The notes: a model not told the origin generated them from the letters alone. A stretch of DNA of 64,000 nt from Pseudoalteromonas rubra (GCF_005886805.2 NZ_CP045429.1:590501-654500), one strand, 5' to 3'. Counted from the stretch's first letter, positions 26,414 through 36,085 are shown. Program-made: numbers and translations.

Positions 26414-28273
26414 GTGTTAAACAAGTACCCAATGTGGAAATATTTACTTGTGCTCGCTGTATTGGCCGTAGGTATTTTATACGCTACACCTAACCTGTAT
26501 GGTCGTGATCCGGCCATACAGGTTTCTGGTACTAAAGGTACCAATGCCGATCTCAGTGTGCTCGACCAGGTAAATAAAACACTTAAAGACAATAGCCTCA
26601 CCGTAAAATCGACTGCCCTTGAAAATGGCCAGGTTTTGATCCGCTTCACGAATGTTGAAGATCAGCTAAAGGCGCAGGATCTGCTGCGTAATACTCTGAG
26701 TGACGATTATATCTCCGCCATAAACATGTCACCTGCACAGCCTGACTGGTTAAAGAATTTAGGTGCTAACCCAATGAAACTGGGTCTGGACCTGAGCGGT
26801 GGTGTTCATTTTACGATGGAAGTGGACATGGCAACGGCCATGGACAAAGCATTTGAGCAGATGGAGCAGGATTATAAGAGCGATCTAAGAGAAGAAAAAC
26901 TACGTTATCGCTCGATTCGTCGTGTTGCCAACAGTGACCGTATTCAGGTGGTCATGCGTTCTGATGAAGACCGAGATGCCGCTGAGCGTTTTCTTAAAAA
27001 GCGTTACCCGGGTAATCTGTTTATCAATGACAGCAGCAACGGCCTGGCGTTTTTCTCAACGCTGAGCGAGTTGAAAATCAAAGAACTGCGTGACTACGCC
27101 ATCAAACAAAACGAAACCATCATTCGTAACCGGATCAACCAGCTGGGTGTAGCAGAGCCGAACGTACAGCGCCAGGGTGCGGAACGTATTATCGTTCAGC
27201 TTCCAGGTGTACAGGATACCGCGCGTGCGAAAGAGATTTTAGGCGCGACGGCGACGCTGGAATTCCGTGAAGTTGACCAAAATGCTGATGCCCGAGCGGC
27301 AGCCCAGGGTCGCGTGCCTCCGGGTTCTGAAGTGATCATGCACCAGGCCGGTTATCCCGTTGTTGTGAAAAAACGTGTGGTACTGGAAGGGTCGCACATC
27401 ACAGGCGCACAGTCTGGTCTTGATGAGTATCAACGCCCTAAAGTAAGCATCAACCTGGACAGCAAAGGTGGTGCGAAAATGAGTGCCTTTACCAAACGTG
27501 CGATTGGCAAACCGATGGCAACTGTTTTCATCGAATACAAGCCGTCAGGTAAAGTCGACAAGAATGGTAAAGCGCTGCCGCCAATCAAAGTGGAAGAAGT
27601 CATCAATGTGGCAACTATCCAGGCGCGTTTGAACAGTTCTTTCCAAATCACCGGTATTAACACGCCGGCAGAAGCCCATAACCTGAGCCTGTTGCTGCGA
27701 GCAGGGGCACTGGTTGCGCCGATCCAAATTGTTGAAGAGCGTACGGTGGGTCCGAGCCTCGGTCAGGAAAACATCCAGGCAGGTATGACTGCGGTTGTTC
27801 TGGGCTTTGCATTCGTACTGGCATTTATGCTGATGTACTACAAAGGCTTTGGTCTGGTTGCGAACCTGGCGTTGGCTGCCAACCTGGTCATGATTGTGGG
27901 CGTTATGTCGATGATCCCAGGGGCCACACTGACGTTACCTGGTATTGCTGGTATCGTACTAACCGTCGGTATGGCAGTTGATGCTAATGTACTGATTTTC
28001 GAGCGTATCCGTGAAGAGTTGGGTGAAGGACGTAGTCCTCAGCAAGCCGTTCATCATGGTTATGACAGTGCCTTTAGCACCATTTTCGACGCCAACATCA
28101 CCACGCTGATCGCTGCGGTGATCCTGTTCTCAGTGGGGACAGGTCCGATCGCAGGTTTCGCAGTGACACTGGCTATAGGTATCTTAACGTCGATGTTTAC
28201 GGCTATCGTCGGTACTCGTGCGGTGATCAATGCGGTCATCGGTGGCAAGCGAATTAACTCGCTTTCAATCTAG
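26414..28273 (+). CDS. secD: Protein translocase subunit SecD
   Basis: Inner-membrane subunit that uses the proton gradient to pull exported proteins through SecYEG. GTG start at 26414 gives [14 protein letters not shown], matching the family; AAGGA is upstream. After helix 1 (about 9-27) a large periplasmic domain runs to about 450, including [16 protein letters not shown]. The C-terminal part has five helices with [15 protein letters not shown]. Length 619 aa is normal. It lies 21 bp after yajC. Confidence 0.97.
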   Translation: MLNKYPMWKYLLVLAVLAVGILYATPNLYGRDPAIQVSGTKGTNADLSVLDQVNKTLKDNSLTVKSTALENGQVLIRFTNVEDQLKAQDLLRNTLSDDYISAINMSPAQPDWLKNLGANPMKLGLDLSGGVHFTMEVDMATAMDKAFEQMEQDYKSDLREEKLRYRSIRRVANSDRIQVVMRSDEDRDAAERFLKKRYPGNLFINDSSNGLAFFSTLSELKIKELRDYAIKQNETIIRNRINQLGVAEPNVQRQGAERIIVQLPGVQDTARAKEILGATATLEFREVDQNADARAAAQGRVPPGSEVIMHQAGYPVVVKKRVVLEGSHITGAQSGLDEYQRPKVSINLDSKGGAKMSAFTKRAIGKPMATVFIEYKPSGKVDKNGKALPPIKVEEVINVATIQARLNSSFQITGINTPAEAHNLSLLLRAGALVAPIQIVEERTVGPSLGQENIQAGMTAVVLGFAFVLAFMLMYYKGFGLVANLALAANLVMIVGVMSMIPGATLTLPGIAGIVLTVGMAVDANVLIFERIREELGEGRSPQQAVHHGYDSAFSTIFDANITTLIAAVILFSVGTGPIAGFAVTLAIGILTSMFTAIVGTRAVINAVIGGKRINSLSI

Positions 28274-28282
28274 GAGACGGAC

Positions 28283-29224
28283 ATGCAGTTATTAAGAATT
28301 AAAGATACCATCCGTTTTATGTCGGCACGTAAAGTGTCAATGGCATTTTCTGCGCTACTGATCCTGGCCTCTATTTTAAGCCTGACGTTCAAAGGCATGA
28401 ACATGGGTCTGGATTTCACTGGTGGTACGGCAGTAGAGGTGGGTTTTTCGCAGCCTGCGGATTTGCCAAAAGTACGTAGTACGCTGGCAGAGAATGGCTT
28501 CCCGGATGCATCGGTCACGCTGTTTGGTTCAAGTCAGGACGTGCTGGTACGTCTGGCTCCGCGTGATGATGTGAAAGCTGAAATCCTGGGTAACCAACTG
28601 GTTGATGCGCTGAAGCAGGTCGACAGCAACGTTGAAATGCGTCGTATCGAGTTCGTTGGCCCGAGTGTGGGTGAGGACCTCAAAGAGCAGGGCGGTCTGG
28701 CAATGCTGACTGCATTGCTGTGTATCCTTATCTATGTTGCGTTTCGATTCGAGTGGCGTTTTGCTGTCGGTGCGGTTGCCGCTTTGTTCCACGATGTGAT
28801 CCTGACCATGGGTTTATTCTCATTGCTTGGACTGGAGTTCGACCTGACGATTCTGGCCGCGATCCTCGCCGTGATAGGTTACTCACTAAATGATACCATC
28901 GTTGTATCTGACCGGATCCGCGAAAACTTCCGTAAAGTTCGTATTGATGACACGTTGGAGATTATTGATATCTCGCTGACACAGACACTGAACCGGACGT
29001 TAGTGACATCAATCACAACTATTCTGGTATTGGTTGCCCTGTTTGTCTGGGGTGGCCAGACCATCCATGGGTTTGCAACGGCCTTGTTATTCGGTGTATT
29101 CATCGGTACTTACTCATCAGTCTATGTCGCCAGTTCAGTGGCGGTTGCGATGGGCGTGAGTAAGGAAGATCTGATCCCGGTTGAAGTGGAAAAAGAAGGC
29201 GCCGATCTGGATGCCATGCCATAA
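28283..29224 (+). CDS. secF: Protein translocase subunit SecF
   Basis: Partner of SecD. Has an N-terminal helix, then LDFTGGTAVEVGF, a short periplasmic domain and five further helices with VIGYSLNDTIVVSDRIRENF, the SecF signature. Length 313 aa is normal. Starts nine bases after secD with AGGAG just upstream. The operon ends at a strong terminator. Confidence 0.97.
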   Translation: MQLLRIKDTIRFMSARKVSMAFSALLILASILSLTFKGMNMGLDFTGGTAVEVGFSQPADLPKVRSTLAENGFPDASVTLFGSSQDVLVRLAPRDDVKAEILGNQLVDALKQVDSNVEMRRIEFVGPSVGEDLKEQGGLAMLTALLCILIYVAFRFEWRFAVGAVAALFHDVILTMGLFSLLGLEFDLTILAAILAVIGYSLNDTIVVSDRIRENFRKVRIDDTLEIIDISLTQTLNRTLVTSITTILVLVALFVWGGQTIHGFATALLFGVFIGTYSSVYVASSVAVAMGVSKEDLIPVEVEKEGADLDAMP

Positions 29225-29243
29225 TCAACCAACTAGCTAACGG

Positions 29244-29270
29244 AAGCCGCGATTGTATCGCGGCTTTTTT
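29244..29270 (+). terminator. Terminator of the yajC-secD-secF operon
   Basis: AGCCGCGAT-TGT-ATCGCGGCT followed by TTTTTT; a classic intrinsic terminator 20 bases past the secF stop. Confidence 0.92.
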
Positions 29271-29290
29271 GTGAGAACGGGGGAAATACT

Positions 29291-29884
29291 ATGCGTAAGG
29301 AATGTGCAGCGGCATTCGTTTGCTTATCGCTATTCGGGTGTTCTGAGCCATCAGGGCCGGCGGCTAATGCCCGGGCTGCGACATCTGCTGTGCAGGGCAG
29401 TGGCATTGAACCGTATGCGTTGTTAGCCAGCGAGTTACTGACAGACATTCGTATCCAGCGTGATGCAGGGGTGATCCAGGCTCGTGCGGATGACCTGATA
29501 CAGCAAAGTGATGTGGTCCTGGATGCCTTTAAACGGGCTTACCCACAGTGCCGGTCTTATCTGGATGCGGTATTGACACTCAGAGCGTCTTTGGCTGAGA
29601 TGTCTCTTGCAGCACTGGAACAAGACTATCATGGCGATGGCAAGTTACCTGAGTTACCTGAGTTACCCGATCCGGTGTGCTATCATAGCAAAGATTTAGT
29701 GGTGCATCCTGCGACGGTTTTGGTGATGGCAAAAGGGGGGCTTGCAGGCGACGACGCGTATTTGGAAGCGGAACTGGAAATGGTCGAGGTGATGGCCCAT
29801 ATTGAACAGGTAAAACAAGCATTTAAACGCGTTGAGGTGAGCATAGAGCAACAGGGAGTTGCAAATGATTCAACATCAAATTAG
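29291..29884 (+). CDS. Small putative lipoprotein of unknown function
   Basis: A 197-residue protein with a short signal peptide ending LSLFGC (Cys17 the likely lipidation site). The body is mainly helical. A tripled 9-bp unit around 29643-29670 encodes LPELPELP. Two cysteines near residues 78 and 129 could form a disulphide in the periplasm. GGGG lies nine bases before ATG. No family recognised. It is followed by a Pho-box-like sequence and the EAL-CBS-GGDEF gene at 87 bp, and probably is a separate transcription unit from secDF because the strong terminator precedes it. Confidence 0.7.
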   Translation: MRKECAAAFVCLSLFGCSEPSGPAANARAATSAVQGSGIEPYALLASELLTDIRIQRDAGVIQARADDLIQQSDVVLDAFKRAYPQCRSYLDAVLTLRASLAEMSLAALEQDYHGDGKLPELPELPDPVCYHSKDLVVHPATVLVMAKGGLAGDDAYLEAELEMVEVMAHIEQVKQAFKRVEVSIEQQGVANDSTSN

Positions 29885-29898
29885 GTACAATCGTCTTT

Positions 29899-29916
29899 TT
29901 GACATATAACTGTCAT
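29899..29916 (+). promoter_or_regulatory. Candidate Pho box ahead of the EAL-CBS-GGDEF gene
   Basis: TTGACAT-ATAA-CTGTCAT is a 7-4-7 repeat; the second half is a perfect PhoB half-site and the first matches at 5 of 7. A -10 is less clear: TAATTT lies at the ideal 10-base spacing, while the better GATAAT lies at 8. Regulation is therefore a hypothesis. Confidence 0.4.
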
Positions 29917-29971
29917 GTAAAATTGATAATTTGCTCGATTATCAATCAAACCTCATCTTGGTCATCGAGCA

Positions 29972-31759
29972 GTGGACTCAACGCAGATCCTTTTGGATGA
30001 AATCATCGCTAACAAAGCCGTTTATACGGCATTCCAGCCAATCTATGACTTGGCAAAGGAGCAGGTGCTGGGCTTCGAGGCTTTAAGCCGCGGTAAGCGT
30101 GGTTCTGTGTTGGAGCAACCAGATAGTTTGTTCGCGGCAGCCAGTCGCTACGATCGTCTGTCGGAGCTGGAATTGTTGTGCCGTCAGAGGGCCATTACTC
30201 AGTTTGTGGCGCAACAATTGCCCGGCAAGCTGTTTCTTAATGTTAGCCCAAAAGCACTGCTGGACCCTCGTCATCCGAGGGGGGAAACCTTACACCTGGT
30301 TGAACAGGCTGGATTGGCAGCCAGCCGTATAGTGATTGAAGTGACTGAGCAAGATAAGGTCGATGATGGTTTTTTGTTGTTAAAGACCATAGCCCACTAC
30401 CGTCAGCTGGGTTTCACTATCGCCATTGATGACTTAGGTGCAGGCTATTCCGGGCTAAAGCAGTGGTCAGAACTCTGTCCTGACTTTGTTAAAGTGGATC
30501 GTTATTTCATCGACTATTGCGATCAGAGTATCGTTAAACGAGAGTTTCTCAAGTCTATTATTGAACTGGCTAAGGCAACCAATACTGCGGTGATTGCGGA
30601 GGGCATTGAGCGGATGGAAGAGCTCGCTTTACTGGAGCAGTTAGGGATTGTGAATGCGCAGGGATATCTGTTGGCTAAACCAAGTGAGCAGCCGGCTCTG
30701 GAGATGATCAATCTGGCACAGCATCGTCACAGCAGCAGTAAGGATAATCCATTTGAGCAGTCTATTGCGATTGGCTGGCTGGCGAAGGACGTTGCTGCAA
30801 TCCACACCTGTACTCAATGTCTTGATGCCCATCGACATTTTGAGCGTGATAAACGACTGATGAGTTTGACTGTAGTGAATGATGCAAGACAGCCTGTTGG
30901 CTTGCTGCATCGGGATCAGTTGACGGAAGTGTTTGCTGCCCCCTATGGTCATGCCTTATTCGATAAAAAGCCAGTGACTGAGCTAATGGACAAACAACCG
31001 CTGATTGTTGATGAGCAAGAGCAACTCGACAGTGTCAGCCAGCTGATCACTGAGCATGAATTCGACATCCGACGTCATATTATTATTACCCGGGAAGGAC
31101 GCTATCTGGGTTTGGCACCTTTAAGGGATATCCTGAAGCACATTACCGACGAAAAGATCCGCCATGCGCAACATGCCAACCCGCTAACCATGCTGCCGGG
31201 CAATGTGGCTATCAATGAGGCCATTGAACAACGCCTACGTGCTATGCATGGCTTTTCGCTCGCCTACATCGACCTCAATCATTTTAAGCAATTTAATGAC
31301 CTTTATGGTTACGCCAGTGGCGACAGTGTGATTAAGTTGCTGGCAGAGGTGACAGTCGCTGTGTGTAAACATAGCCACTGCTTTGTCGGCCATATTGGCG
31401 GCGATGACTTTATGGTGGTGTTTGACAACGACGATGCTGAAAACCTGTGCCATGAGATAATTCAGCGCTTTGAAGCCCAGTCTAAAGCTTTCTTTACGCC
31501 AGAGCATGTTGCGGCTGGCGGTTACTGGGCCAGTAATCGTGAAGGTCAGAAGCAATTTGTGCCGTTACTGACGTTATCTATCGGGCTGGTATCACCGGAT
31601 GTGGAATCCTGTAGTAACAGCCATCAGGTCGCTGCATTGGCAACCGACGCGAAAAAAGAGGCCAAGCGCTATCGCAACAGTTATTTGTTTGTCTGTAATC
31701 GTCGCAAGCCCAGTGCTCCGGTCGTGCGGTTAGAAGCGGTCAGTAGCTTGGCTACTTAA
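29972..31759 (+). CDS. EAL-CBS-GGDEF c-di-GMP signalling protein
   Basis: A soluble protein with EAL (about 1-250), a CBS pair (about 265-390) and GGDEF (about 405-575). The EAL active site is complete: EALSR, NVSPKAL, EVTEQ, DDLGAG, KVDRYF, AEGIE and QGYLLAKP, so phosphodiesterase activity is likely. The cyclase motif is GGDDF, a near-consensus variant, and the upstream RxxD inhibitory site is absent. The CBS pair probably senses a nucleotide. Start is GTG with a weak ribosome site. It may be under PhoB control through the box 56 bp upstream. Confidence 0.88.
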   Translation: MDSTQILLDEIIANKAVYTAFQPIYDLAKEQVLGFEALSRGKRGSVLEQPDSLFAAASRYDRLSELELLCRQRAITQFVAQQLPGKLFLNVSPKALLDPRHPRGETLHLVEQAGLAASRIVIEVTEQDKVDDGFLLLKTIAHYRQLGFTIAIDDLGAGYSGLKQWSELCPDFVKVDRYFIDYCDQSIVKREFLKSIIELAKATNTAVIAEGIERMEELALLEQLGIVNAQGYLLAKPSEQPALEMINLAQHRHSSSKDNPFEQSIAIGWLAKDVAAIHTCTQCLDAHRHFERDKRLMSLTVVNDARQPVGLLHRDQLTEVFAAPYGHALFDKKPVTELMDKQPLIVDEQEQLDSVSQLITEHEFDIRRHIIITREGRYLGLAPLRDILKHITDEKIRHAQHANPLTMLPGNVAINEAIEQRLRAMHGFSLAYIDLNHFKQFNDLYGYASGDSVIKLLAEVTVAVCKHSHCFVGHIGGDDFMVVFDNDDAENLCHEIIQRFEAQSKAFFTPEHVAAGGYWASNREGQKQFVPLLTLSIGLVSPDVESCSNSHQVAALATDAKKEAKRYRNSYLFVCNRRKPSAPVVRLEAVSSLAT

Positions 31760-31887
31760 TTCAGCGATTTATGACAACACAATCTCGGTTGAGTATTGTT
31801 GCAGTTAGGTGTAGTTTGGAGGTCAGGGTGATATGTCCTTGGATTGCACAATACAGGACTGACAATTCAATATGAGCTAGGTGGTGT

Positions 31888-32679
31888 ATGGTAAAACGGG
31901 TTATCTATCTGATGCTGTTACTGCTTGGTGCGGCGGTCGAGGCAAAGTCCACCATTTATGTTGCAAAAGAAATGCGGCCCCTCTATGACCGGGATTTGTT
32001 TCTTTATGAATTGCTCGACTTATCGCTAAAAGCGGCTGAATACCCCTTTGATATTCAACATGTTAAGGTCCACCCACATCAACAAAGAACGTTACTGGCA
32101 TTGAGCAAAGGTGAGGTTGACCTGCACTGGAGCATGTCGAGTCCGGCGCGAGAAAAGCTGGCCATCGCGGTTAAGTTTCCACTCTTTGATGGCCTGATTG
32201 GCAAGCGTGCGCTGCTGGTACATCGTGAGCAACTGACCCGGTTTGAGGCTGTTCAAAGCAAAGCCGGGCTAGCTAAGCTGGTTGCTGTGCAGGGACATGA
32301 CTGGCCGGATACCAAGATACTGGCTGCTAACGGATTAAAGGTCAGGCCGATAGTGAATTACCAGGCGATGTTTGATTTGGTGATCAATCAAAAAGCAGAC
32401 TATTTTCCCCGTTCAGTGGTTGAGGTGGATTCTGAGCTCGCAGCTCAATCTGCCGCTGAACTGGTCAAATTGCCCGGTGTTTATTTGTCATACCCAGCAC
32501 ACTTCTACTTTTTTGTGAACAAGCAAAAACCAGAACTGGCAGAAAAGCTGGATCAGGGTTTGAGGCGCCTGAAAGACAATGGTCAGTATGAGCAGTTACT
32601 GGCGCGCTATTTTGATCTCTCCTTCTTAGCGACAGCACAGCCGATATATCTGGATAACCCATTCTTTCACACTGATTGA
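31888..32679 (+). CDS. Orphan periplasmic binding protein-like protein
   Basis: Residues 1-19 are a signal peptide ending near VEAKS. The mature part has two alpha/beta lobes resembling family 3 solute-binding proteins: IYVAKEMRPLYD at the start, LLALSKGEVDLHWS in lobe one, and a C-terminal helix LRRLKDNGQYEQLLARYF that is typical of the family. No transporter genes are adjacent. It follows the EAL-CBS-GGDEF gene by 128 bp and converges on the membrane-protein pair, its stop only one base from the other's stop. Confidence 0.72.
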   Translation: MVKRVIYLMLLLLGAAVEAKSTIYVAKEMRPLYDRDLFLYELLDLSLKAAEYPFDIQHVKVHPHQQRTLLALSKGEVDLHWSMSSPAREKLAIAVKFPLFDGLIGKRALLVHREQLTRFEAVQSKAGLAKLVAVQGHDWPDTKILAANGLKVRPIVNYQAMFDLVINQKADYFPRSVVEVDSELAAQSAAELVKLPGVYLSYPAHFYFFVNKQKPELAEKLDQGLRRLKDNGQYEQLLARYFDLSFLATAQPIYLDNPFFHTD

Positions 32680-32680
32680 C

Positions 32681-33304
32681 CTATTTGGCGCTACCTTGCG
32701 GGCTCAGACGCTGTTGTTGGCAGGTGATCATGGTGAGCACTAAGAGGATGCCACACACCGATGAATAAAACAGATAGCCCGTTACCTCAAATGCATAGAA
32801 GAAAAGGGTGATGTCATATCCTCTGCCATTACGCAGATAGTTCTCGAATAAGGCTAAAAAGCTAAATATGGCGGTGAGCAAACATAGCCATGGCAGCAGG
32901 GTATCCGCAAAAGTATAATAGATACTTCTGTTTGGAAAGAGGCGTTTAGTTATCTCCATCCGGTAGATTAGCAGCACTAGTAAAATAAGCTCTTTGATAA
33001 AATGCAGACCAAAAATCAGACTGTTTTGGAACAGACGGTTTTGCGTCTCTGAGGTCAGGCTGATCAGGCCAGTTGAGAATAGCAAGTTTTCATAAATAAT
33101 GGGAAACAGGGCCAGTCCTGTTAACCCGCACAGGTTCACATCTTTCAGTCGGACACCAATGATAAACAGGCCGCTAAGTAAGAGAGAGTATGCCGAAAAG
33201 ACGTAGAAAGTTGCGTCGCGAAGAATGATCAATATCAGACTGAGTGCGACTATGGCCATCAGCAAGGGGCTATTGATATAGCGAAAGTGGACCGCGAAGG
33301 CCAT
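32681..33304 (-). CDS. Integral membrane protein, second of a duplicated pair
   Basis: A 207-residue hydrophobic protein with about six transmembrane helices. No family recognised. It is a diverged duplicate of the next gene upstream (33372-33992): blocks such as ENLLFSTGLISL, FADTLLPWL and GYDIT.FFYAFE.TGYL occur in the same order in both. A charged loop (YRMEITKRLFPNRS) lies in the middle. A strong inverted repeat separates the two copies, so relative expression may differ. Its stop nearly touches that of the convergent binding-protein gene. Confidence 0.72.
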   Translation of the reverse strand: MAFAVHFRYINSPLLMAIVALSLILIILRDATFYVFSAYSLLLSGLFIIGVRLKDVNLCGLTGLALFPIIYENLLFSTGLISLTSETQNRLFQNSLIFGLHFIKELILLVLLIYRMEITKRLFPNRSIYYTFADTLLPWLCLLTAIFSFLALFENYLRNGRGYDITLFFYAFEVTGYLFYSSVCGILLVLTMITCQQQRLSPQGSAK

Positions 33305-33328
33305 GCATCAAATCCCTGGATGTTATTC

Positions 33329-33363
33329 AGACAAACCTGTCGATGGACTATACAGGTTTGTCT
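33329..33363. terminator. Perfect 12-bp hairpin between duplicated genes
   Basis: AGACAAACCTGT and ACAGGTTTGTCT form a perfect 12-bp stem with an 11-nt loop in the 67-bp spacer between the two membrane-protein genes. There is no T-run in the direction of transcription, so it could attenuate transcription or protect the upstream mRNA end. Confidence 0.5.
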
Positions 33364-33371
33364 TTCGAATG

Positions 33372-33992
33372 TTAACTCCGTTTTTTAATGGTCGGAACTT
33401 TCAGCTCATAGGCTTCTTTATAAGAGATCACCGTTAGCGCAACCAGCATGGCACATATGGTGGAAAAGATCAGATAGCCTGTAATTTCAAAGGCGTAAAA
33501 GAAGAAGGTAATATCGTATCCTTTACCATTACGGAAGTAGTTCTCTATCAGTGCGAAGAAGCTGATGGCTGCGCCTATGAGGTAGAGCCAGGGCATGATG
33601 CTGTCAGCAAAGGTGGCACGGATCTGATGCTTAGGAAACAACCATTTGGTGATTTCAACGCGATAGGTGAGGAGCACCAAAATCAGAAGCTCTCTGGCCA
33701 TGGAAAGGCCGAATATAATGCTGTTTTGTAGCAGGCGATTTTCTTCGTCCGAGTAAAGGCTTATCAGGCCTGTGGAAAACAGCAGATTTTCGATCAGTAT
33801 GGATGACAAATTCATCATAGCGAGGACGCAAATATTAATGTCTTTGATCCGCAGTCCGATCAGGAAAACCAGGGAGATGATTGCAATACAAGAGAGGATG
33901 AACACATAGGTTGCATCCTGCATAATAAAAATGACTACTACCATCACGACGTATGGTAGTAGCAGGTCTTTAATCGATAAATCCTTTGTCAT
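33372..33992 (-). CDS. Integral membrane protein, first of a duplicated pair
   Basis: A 206-residue protein with about six transmembrane helices, paralogous along its whole length to the gene at 32681-33304 (ENLLFSTGLISL, NRLLQNSIIFGL, GYDITFFFYAFEITGYL). Its ATG overlaps the TGA of a 40-codon gene in an ATGA arrangement, so translation is probably coupled to that peptide. Function unknown; an immunity, export or sensory role tied to the peptide is one possibility but is inference from linkage only. Confidence 0.75.
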   Translation of the reverse strand: MTKDLSIKDLLLPYVVMVVVIFIMQDATYVFILSCIAIISLVFLIGLRIKDINICVLAMMNLSSILIENLLFSTGLISLYSDEENRLLQNSIIFGLSMARELLILVLLTYRVEITKWLFPKHQIRATFADSIMPWLYLIGAAISFFALIENYFRNGKGYDITFFFYAFEITGYLIFSTICAMLVALTVISYKEAYELKVPTIKKRS

Positions 33993-34111
33993 GTCGAAGT
34001 ACGTTTTGTCTCTAATTTTTGGGAAGTTTGTTGGCCTTTGGGTCTAACAGGGTGTAACACACTGGAACCGGCAGCGACTTTTTGGCAATCAGTGAATGAA
34101 AGAGATTTCAT
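33989..34111 (-). CDS. 40-residue peptide with microcin-like leader
   Basis: A 40-codon gene with a good ribosome site (AAGGAA seven bases before the ATG at 34111) and a stop overlapping the start of the membrane-protein gene. The N-terminus MKSLSFTDCQKVAAG matches the spacing of double-glycine microcin leaders (Met1, Leu4, Asp/Glu8, Val12, Gly15), as in the microcin V leader, except that position 14 is Ala instead of Gly. The following 25 residues are polar and basic. It may be a secreted peptide precursor or simply an upstream coupling ORF; the leader match is suggestive, not proof. Confidence 0.5.
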   Translation of the reverse strand: MKSLSFTDCQKVAAGSSVLHPVRPKGQQTSQKLETKRTST

Positions 34112-34453
34112 ATTGATGTTCCTTATGTCATTGTTGTTTGCCTAACCAAAACGACTGCAATAACTGGCTAGTCAGCTTCTAGAGTATAGGCACTGCATCC
34201 GCCTTTGCTCATTCATCTGTAAATTACGTGCACGTCACGCAAACGTAATTTAGATGAACTGGGTGTGCTTTAAGACCTATCATATATGATTTATTTCATA
34301 CAGCACAACATAAGGTCTATTAAGCTCTGGTTAATAAATTTACCACCTAGTCCAGAAAAGTGAAATGAAATTTTTCATATAACTTTAATTAATTGTTAAT
34401 TATATTGTTCGTTTCACTTTTTCTTCTTGAAAATCTGAATATTAACTACGTTG
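34112..34453. other. AT-rich intergenic region with a large inverted repeat
   Basis: About 340 bp upstream of the 40-codon gene and downstream of the chemoreceptor gene. It holds an imperfect hairpin at 34213-34257, a palindrome ATCATATATGAT near 34279, and an AGACCT/AGGTCT pair flanking it. The chemoreceptor's 3' end near 34380 has a weak ATGAAA/TTTCAT hairpin. No further gene was found. Confidence 0.5.
34213..34257. repeat. Long imperfect inverted repeat
   Basis: TCATC-TG-TAAATTACGT, a 13-nt loop, then ACGTAATTTA-GATGA: a 10-bp perfect inner stem and 5-bp outer stem separated by a two-base bulge. It could be an operator for a dimeric regulator or an RNA hairpin. Confidence 0.5.
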
Positions 34454-36085
34454 CTAAACTTTAAATTTTGCCATTTCTTTTTCCAGTTGATGCGTTAATG
34501 CCGTGATGCTGTCAGTTGCCTGATGCGCATGGTGTGAGACCTGGGCTGTCTGACTGGCAGTATCTGATATGGTTACCACACGGTGTGCGGTGTCTTCTCC
34601 GGCTGCAAGCTGTTCTTTTGCGGCTTGGGCAATCTGGTCACTCATTTGCGATATTGCACTGAGCGATTCAGCCACCCGTTTCAGTGCTTCACTGGCTTCG
34701 TTAGACATTGTCACGGTTTTTTCACTGGTGGCAATACTCAGGGTAACTGATGCTTTGGCTTCCTGAGTTGCAGATTGAAGATTACCAATCATGGTATGGA
34801 TTTCTTCTGTGCTGCTTTGGGTGCGTTGTGCCAGCTGTCTGACTTCGTCGGCAACGACTGCGAACCCGCGACCTTGCTCTCCGGCACGTGCCGCCTCAAT
34901 CGCAGCGTTCAATGCCAGCAGATTGGTTTGCTCCGCAATACTTTGGATCACACTCAGTACATTGGCGATGTTTTTTACTTCTTCATCAAGCACCTGAATA
35001 TTATTACCTGCACTGTCGATTTGCTGCTCTAATAGGACAATGGCTTCAGACGCTTTAGTCGTGAGCTTATCGGCACTTTGCCCCTGGCCTTCTGCTTGTT
35101 GCACAGAGTCAGCTGCTTGCTCTGCGTGCTCAACCACGGTTTGCGCAGAGGCGGTGAGTTCGGTGATTGCTGATGCCACCATTTGGGTTTCTTCGCTCAG
35201 GCTGCGAGTGAGTGACTCCAGCTCATTAGAACGAGCTTCACCATTGTGGCTTTGTTCATTAAGCGAATCGCTGACAGATTTTAGCCCGCCAACCACACCT
35301 TTTAGTCCTTCTTGCATGTATTCCATGCCAGCCAGAATACTGTCTGGTTTGGCGTTGTCGTTGTGGATCTGTGAAGTGAGGTTACCGCGCGAAACTTCCT
35401 GAACGATGTCGAGGACGTCATCCAGCTCTGCGCCTAGTTTGTTCGACAGAGACAAGCCAAAGCGAGTTAAAGCAAAGGTCAGTGCGACGGCGATAAGTAA
35501 TGACAAAGACGCGAGCCAGCTTGCAGTATCCCAATAGCGCTCATCGACTTCCTGATAACTGATACCAGTTCCCACATACCAGCCGAACAGAGGGGTTTTT
35601 TGCACGACTGAAGTCATGGCTGCGACGGTGCCATTGCGCTGTGATGTCCAGTTGTAGGTAATGATACGATTTGTTTGCGAGCCGACCAAACGTTCCACCA
35701 TGCGCCCGATACTATTACCGTTGGCATCTTTAAAGTCGTTGAAGCTGGTGTCGTGTAAATGCGGGTCATGTGGCGCAGCGATGAAGTTGAGTTCACTGTC
35801 CACCACGTACACGTACTCAGAGTCGTGATATTTGTTTTCTCGTAAAATCTGCGATGCGAGTGTTTTGGCCTGTTCCTCTGTCAGGGCGCCGCTGCGCACA
35901 AACCCTTCAAACTGCTGCACTATATTGGCTGTGCTTTTCATCAGTTGATTGATACGCGCAATATTGTCTGTTTCGCTTGCATGTCTGAGGGATTGCAGCC
36001 CCACAATTGCCACCAGAATGAGGGCAACAAAAATAGAAGCTGCAAATAGGATGATTTTTGTTCTTAAAGTAAGTGATGAAAACAC
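34454..36085 (-). CDS. Methyl-accepting chemotaxis protein with Cache sensor
   Basis: A transmembrane chemoreceptor. Helix 1 (about residues 10-30) is followed by a periplasmic single-Cache domain containing the [18 protein letters not shown] region and [13 protein letters not shown]. Helix 2 lies near 190-210, then HAMP, then the cytoplasmic signalling domain with the conserved hairpin tip [37 protein letters not shown] at 36085 is preferred as start because AGGGG lies six bases upstream and places the first helix at the N-terminus; the longer in-frame ATG at 36160 has no ribosome site. No chemotaxis operon is nearby; ligand unknown. Confidence 0.9.
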   Translation of the reverse strand: MFSSLTLRTKIILFAASIFVALILVAIVGLQSLRHASETDNIARINQLMKSTANIVQQFEGFVRSGALTEEQAKTLASQILRENKYHDSEYVYVVDSELNFIAAPHDPHLHDTSFNDFKDANGNSIGRMVERLVGSQTNRIITYNWTSQRNGTVAAMTSVVQKTPLFGWYVGTGISYQEVDERYWDTASWLASLSLLIAVALTFALTRFGLSLSNKLGAELDDVLDIVQEVSRGNLTSQIHNDNAKPDSILAGMEYMQEGLKGVVGGLKSVSDSLNEQSHNGEARSNELESLTRSLSEETQMVASAITELTASAQTVVEHAEQAADSVQQAEGQGQSADKLTTKASEAIVLLEQQIDSAGNNIQVLDEEVKNIANVLSVIQSIAEQTNLLALNAAIEAARAGEQGRGFAVVADEVRQLAQRTQSSTEEIHTMIGNLQSATQEAKASVTLSIATSEKTVTMSNEASEALKRVAESLSAISQMSDQIAQAAKEQLAAGEDTAHRVVTISDTASQTAQVSHHAHQATDSITALTHQLEKEMAKFKV

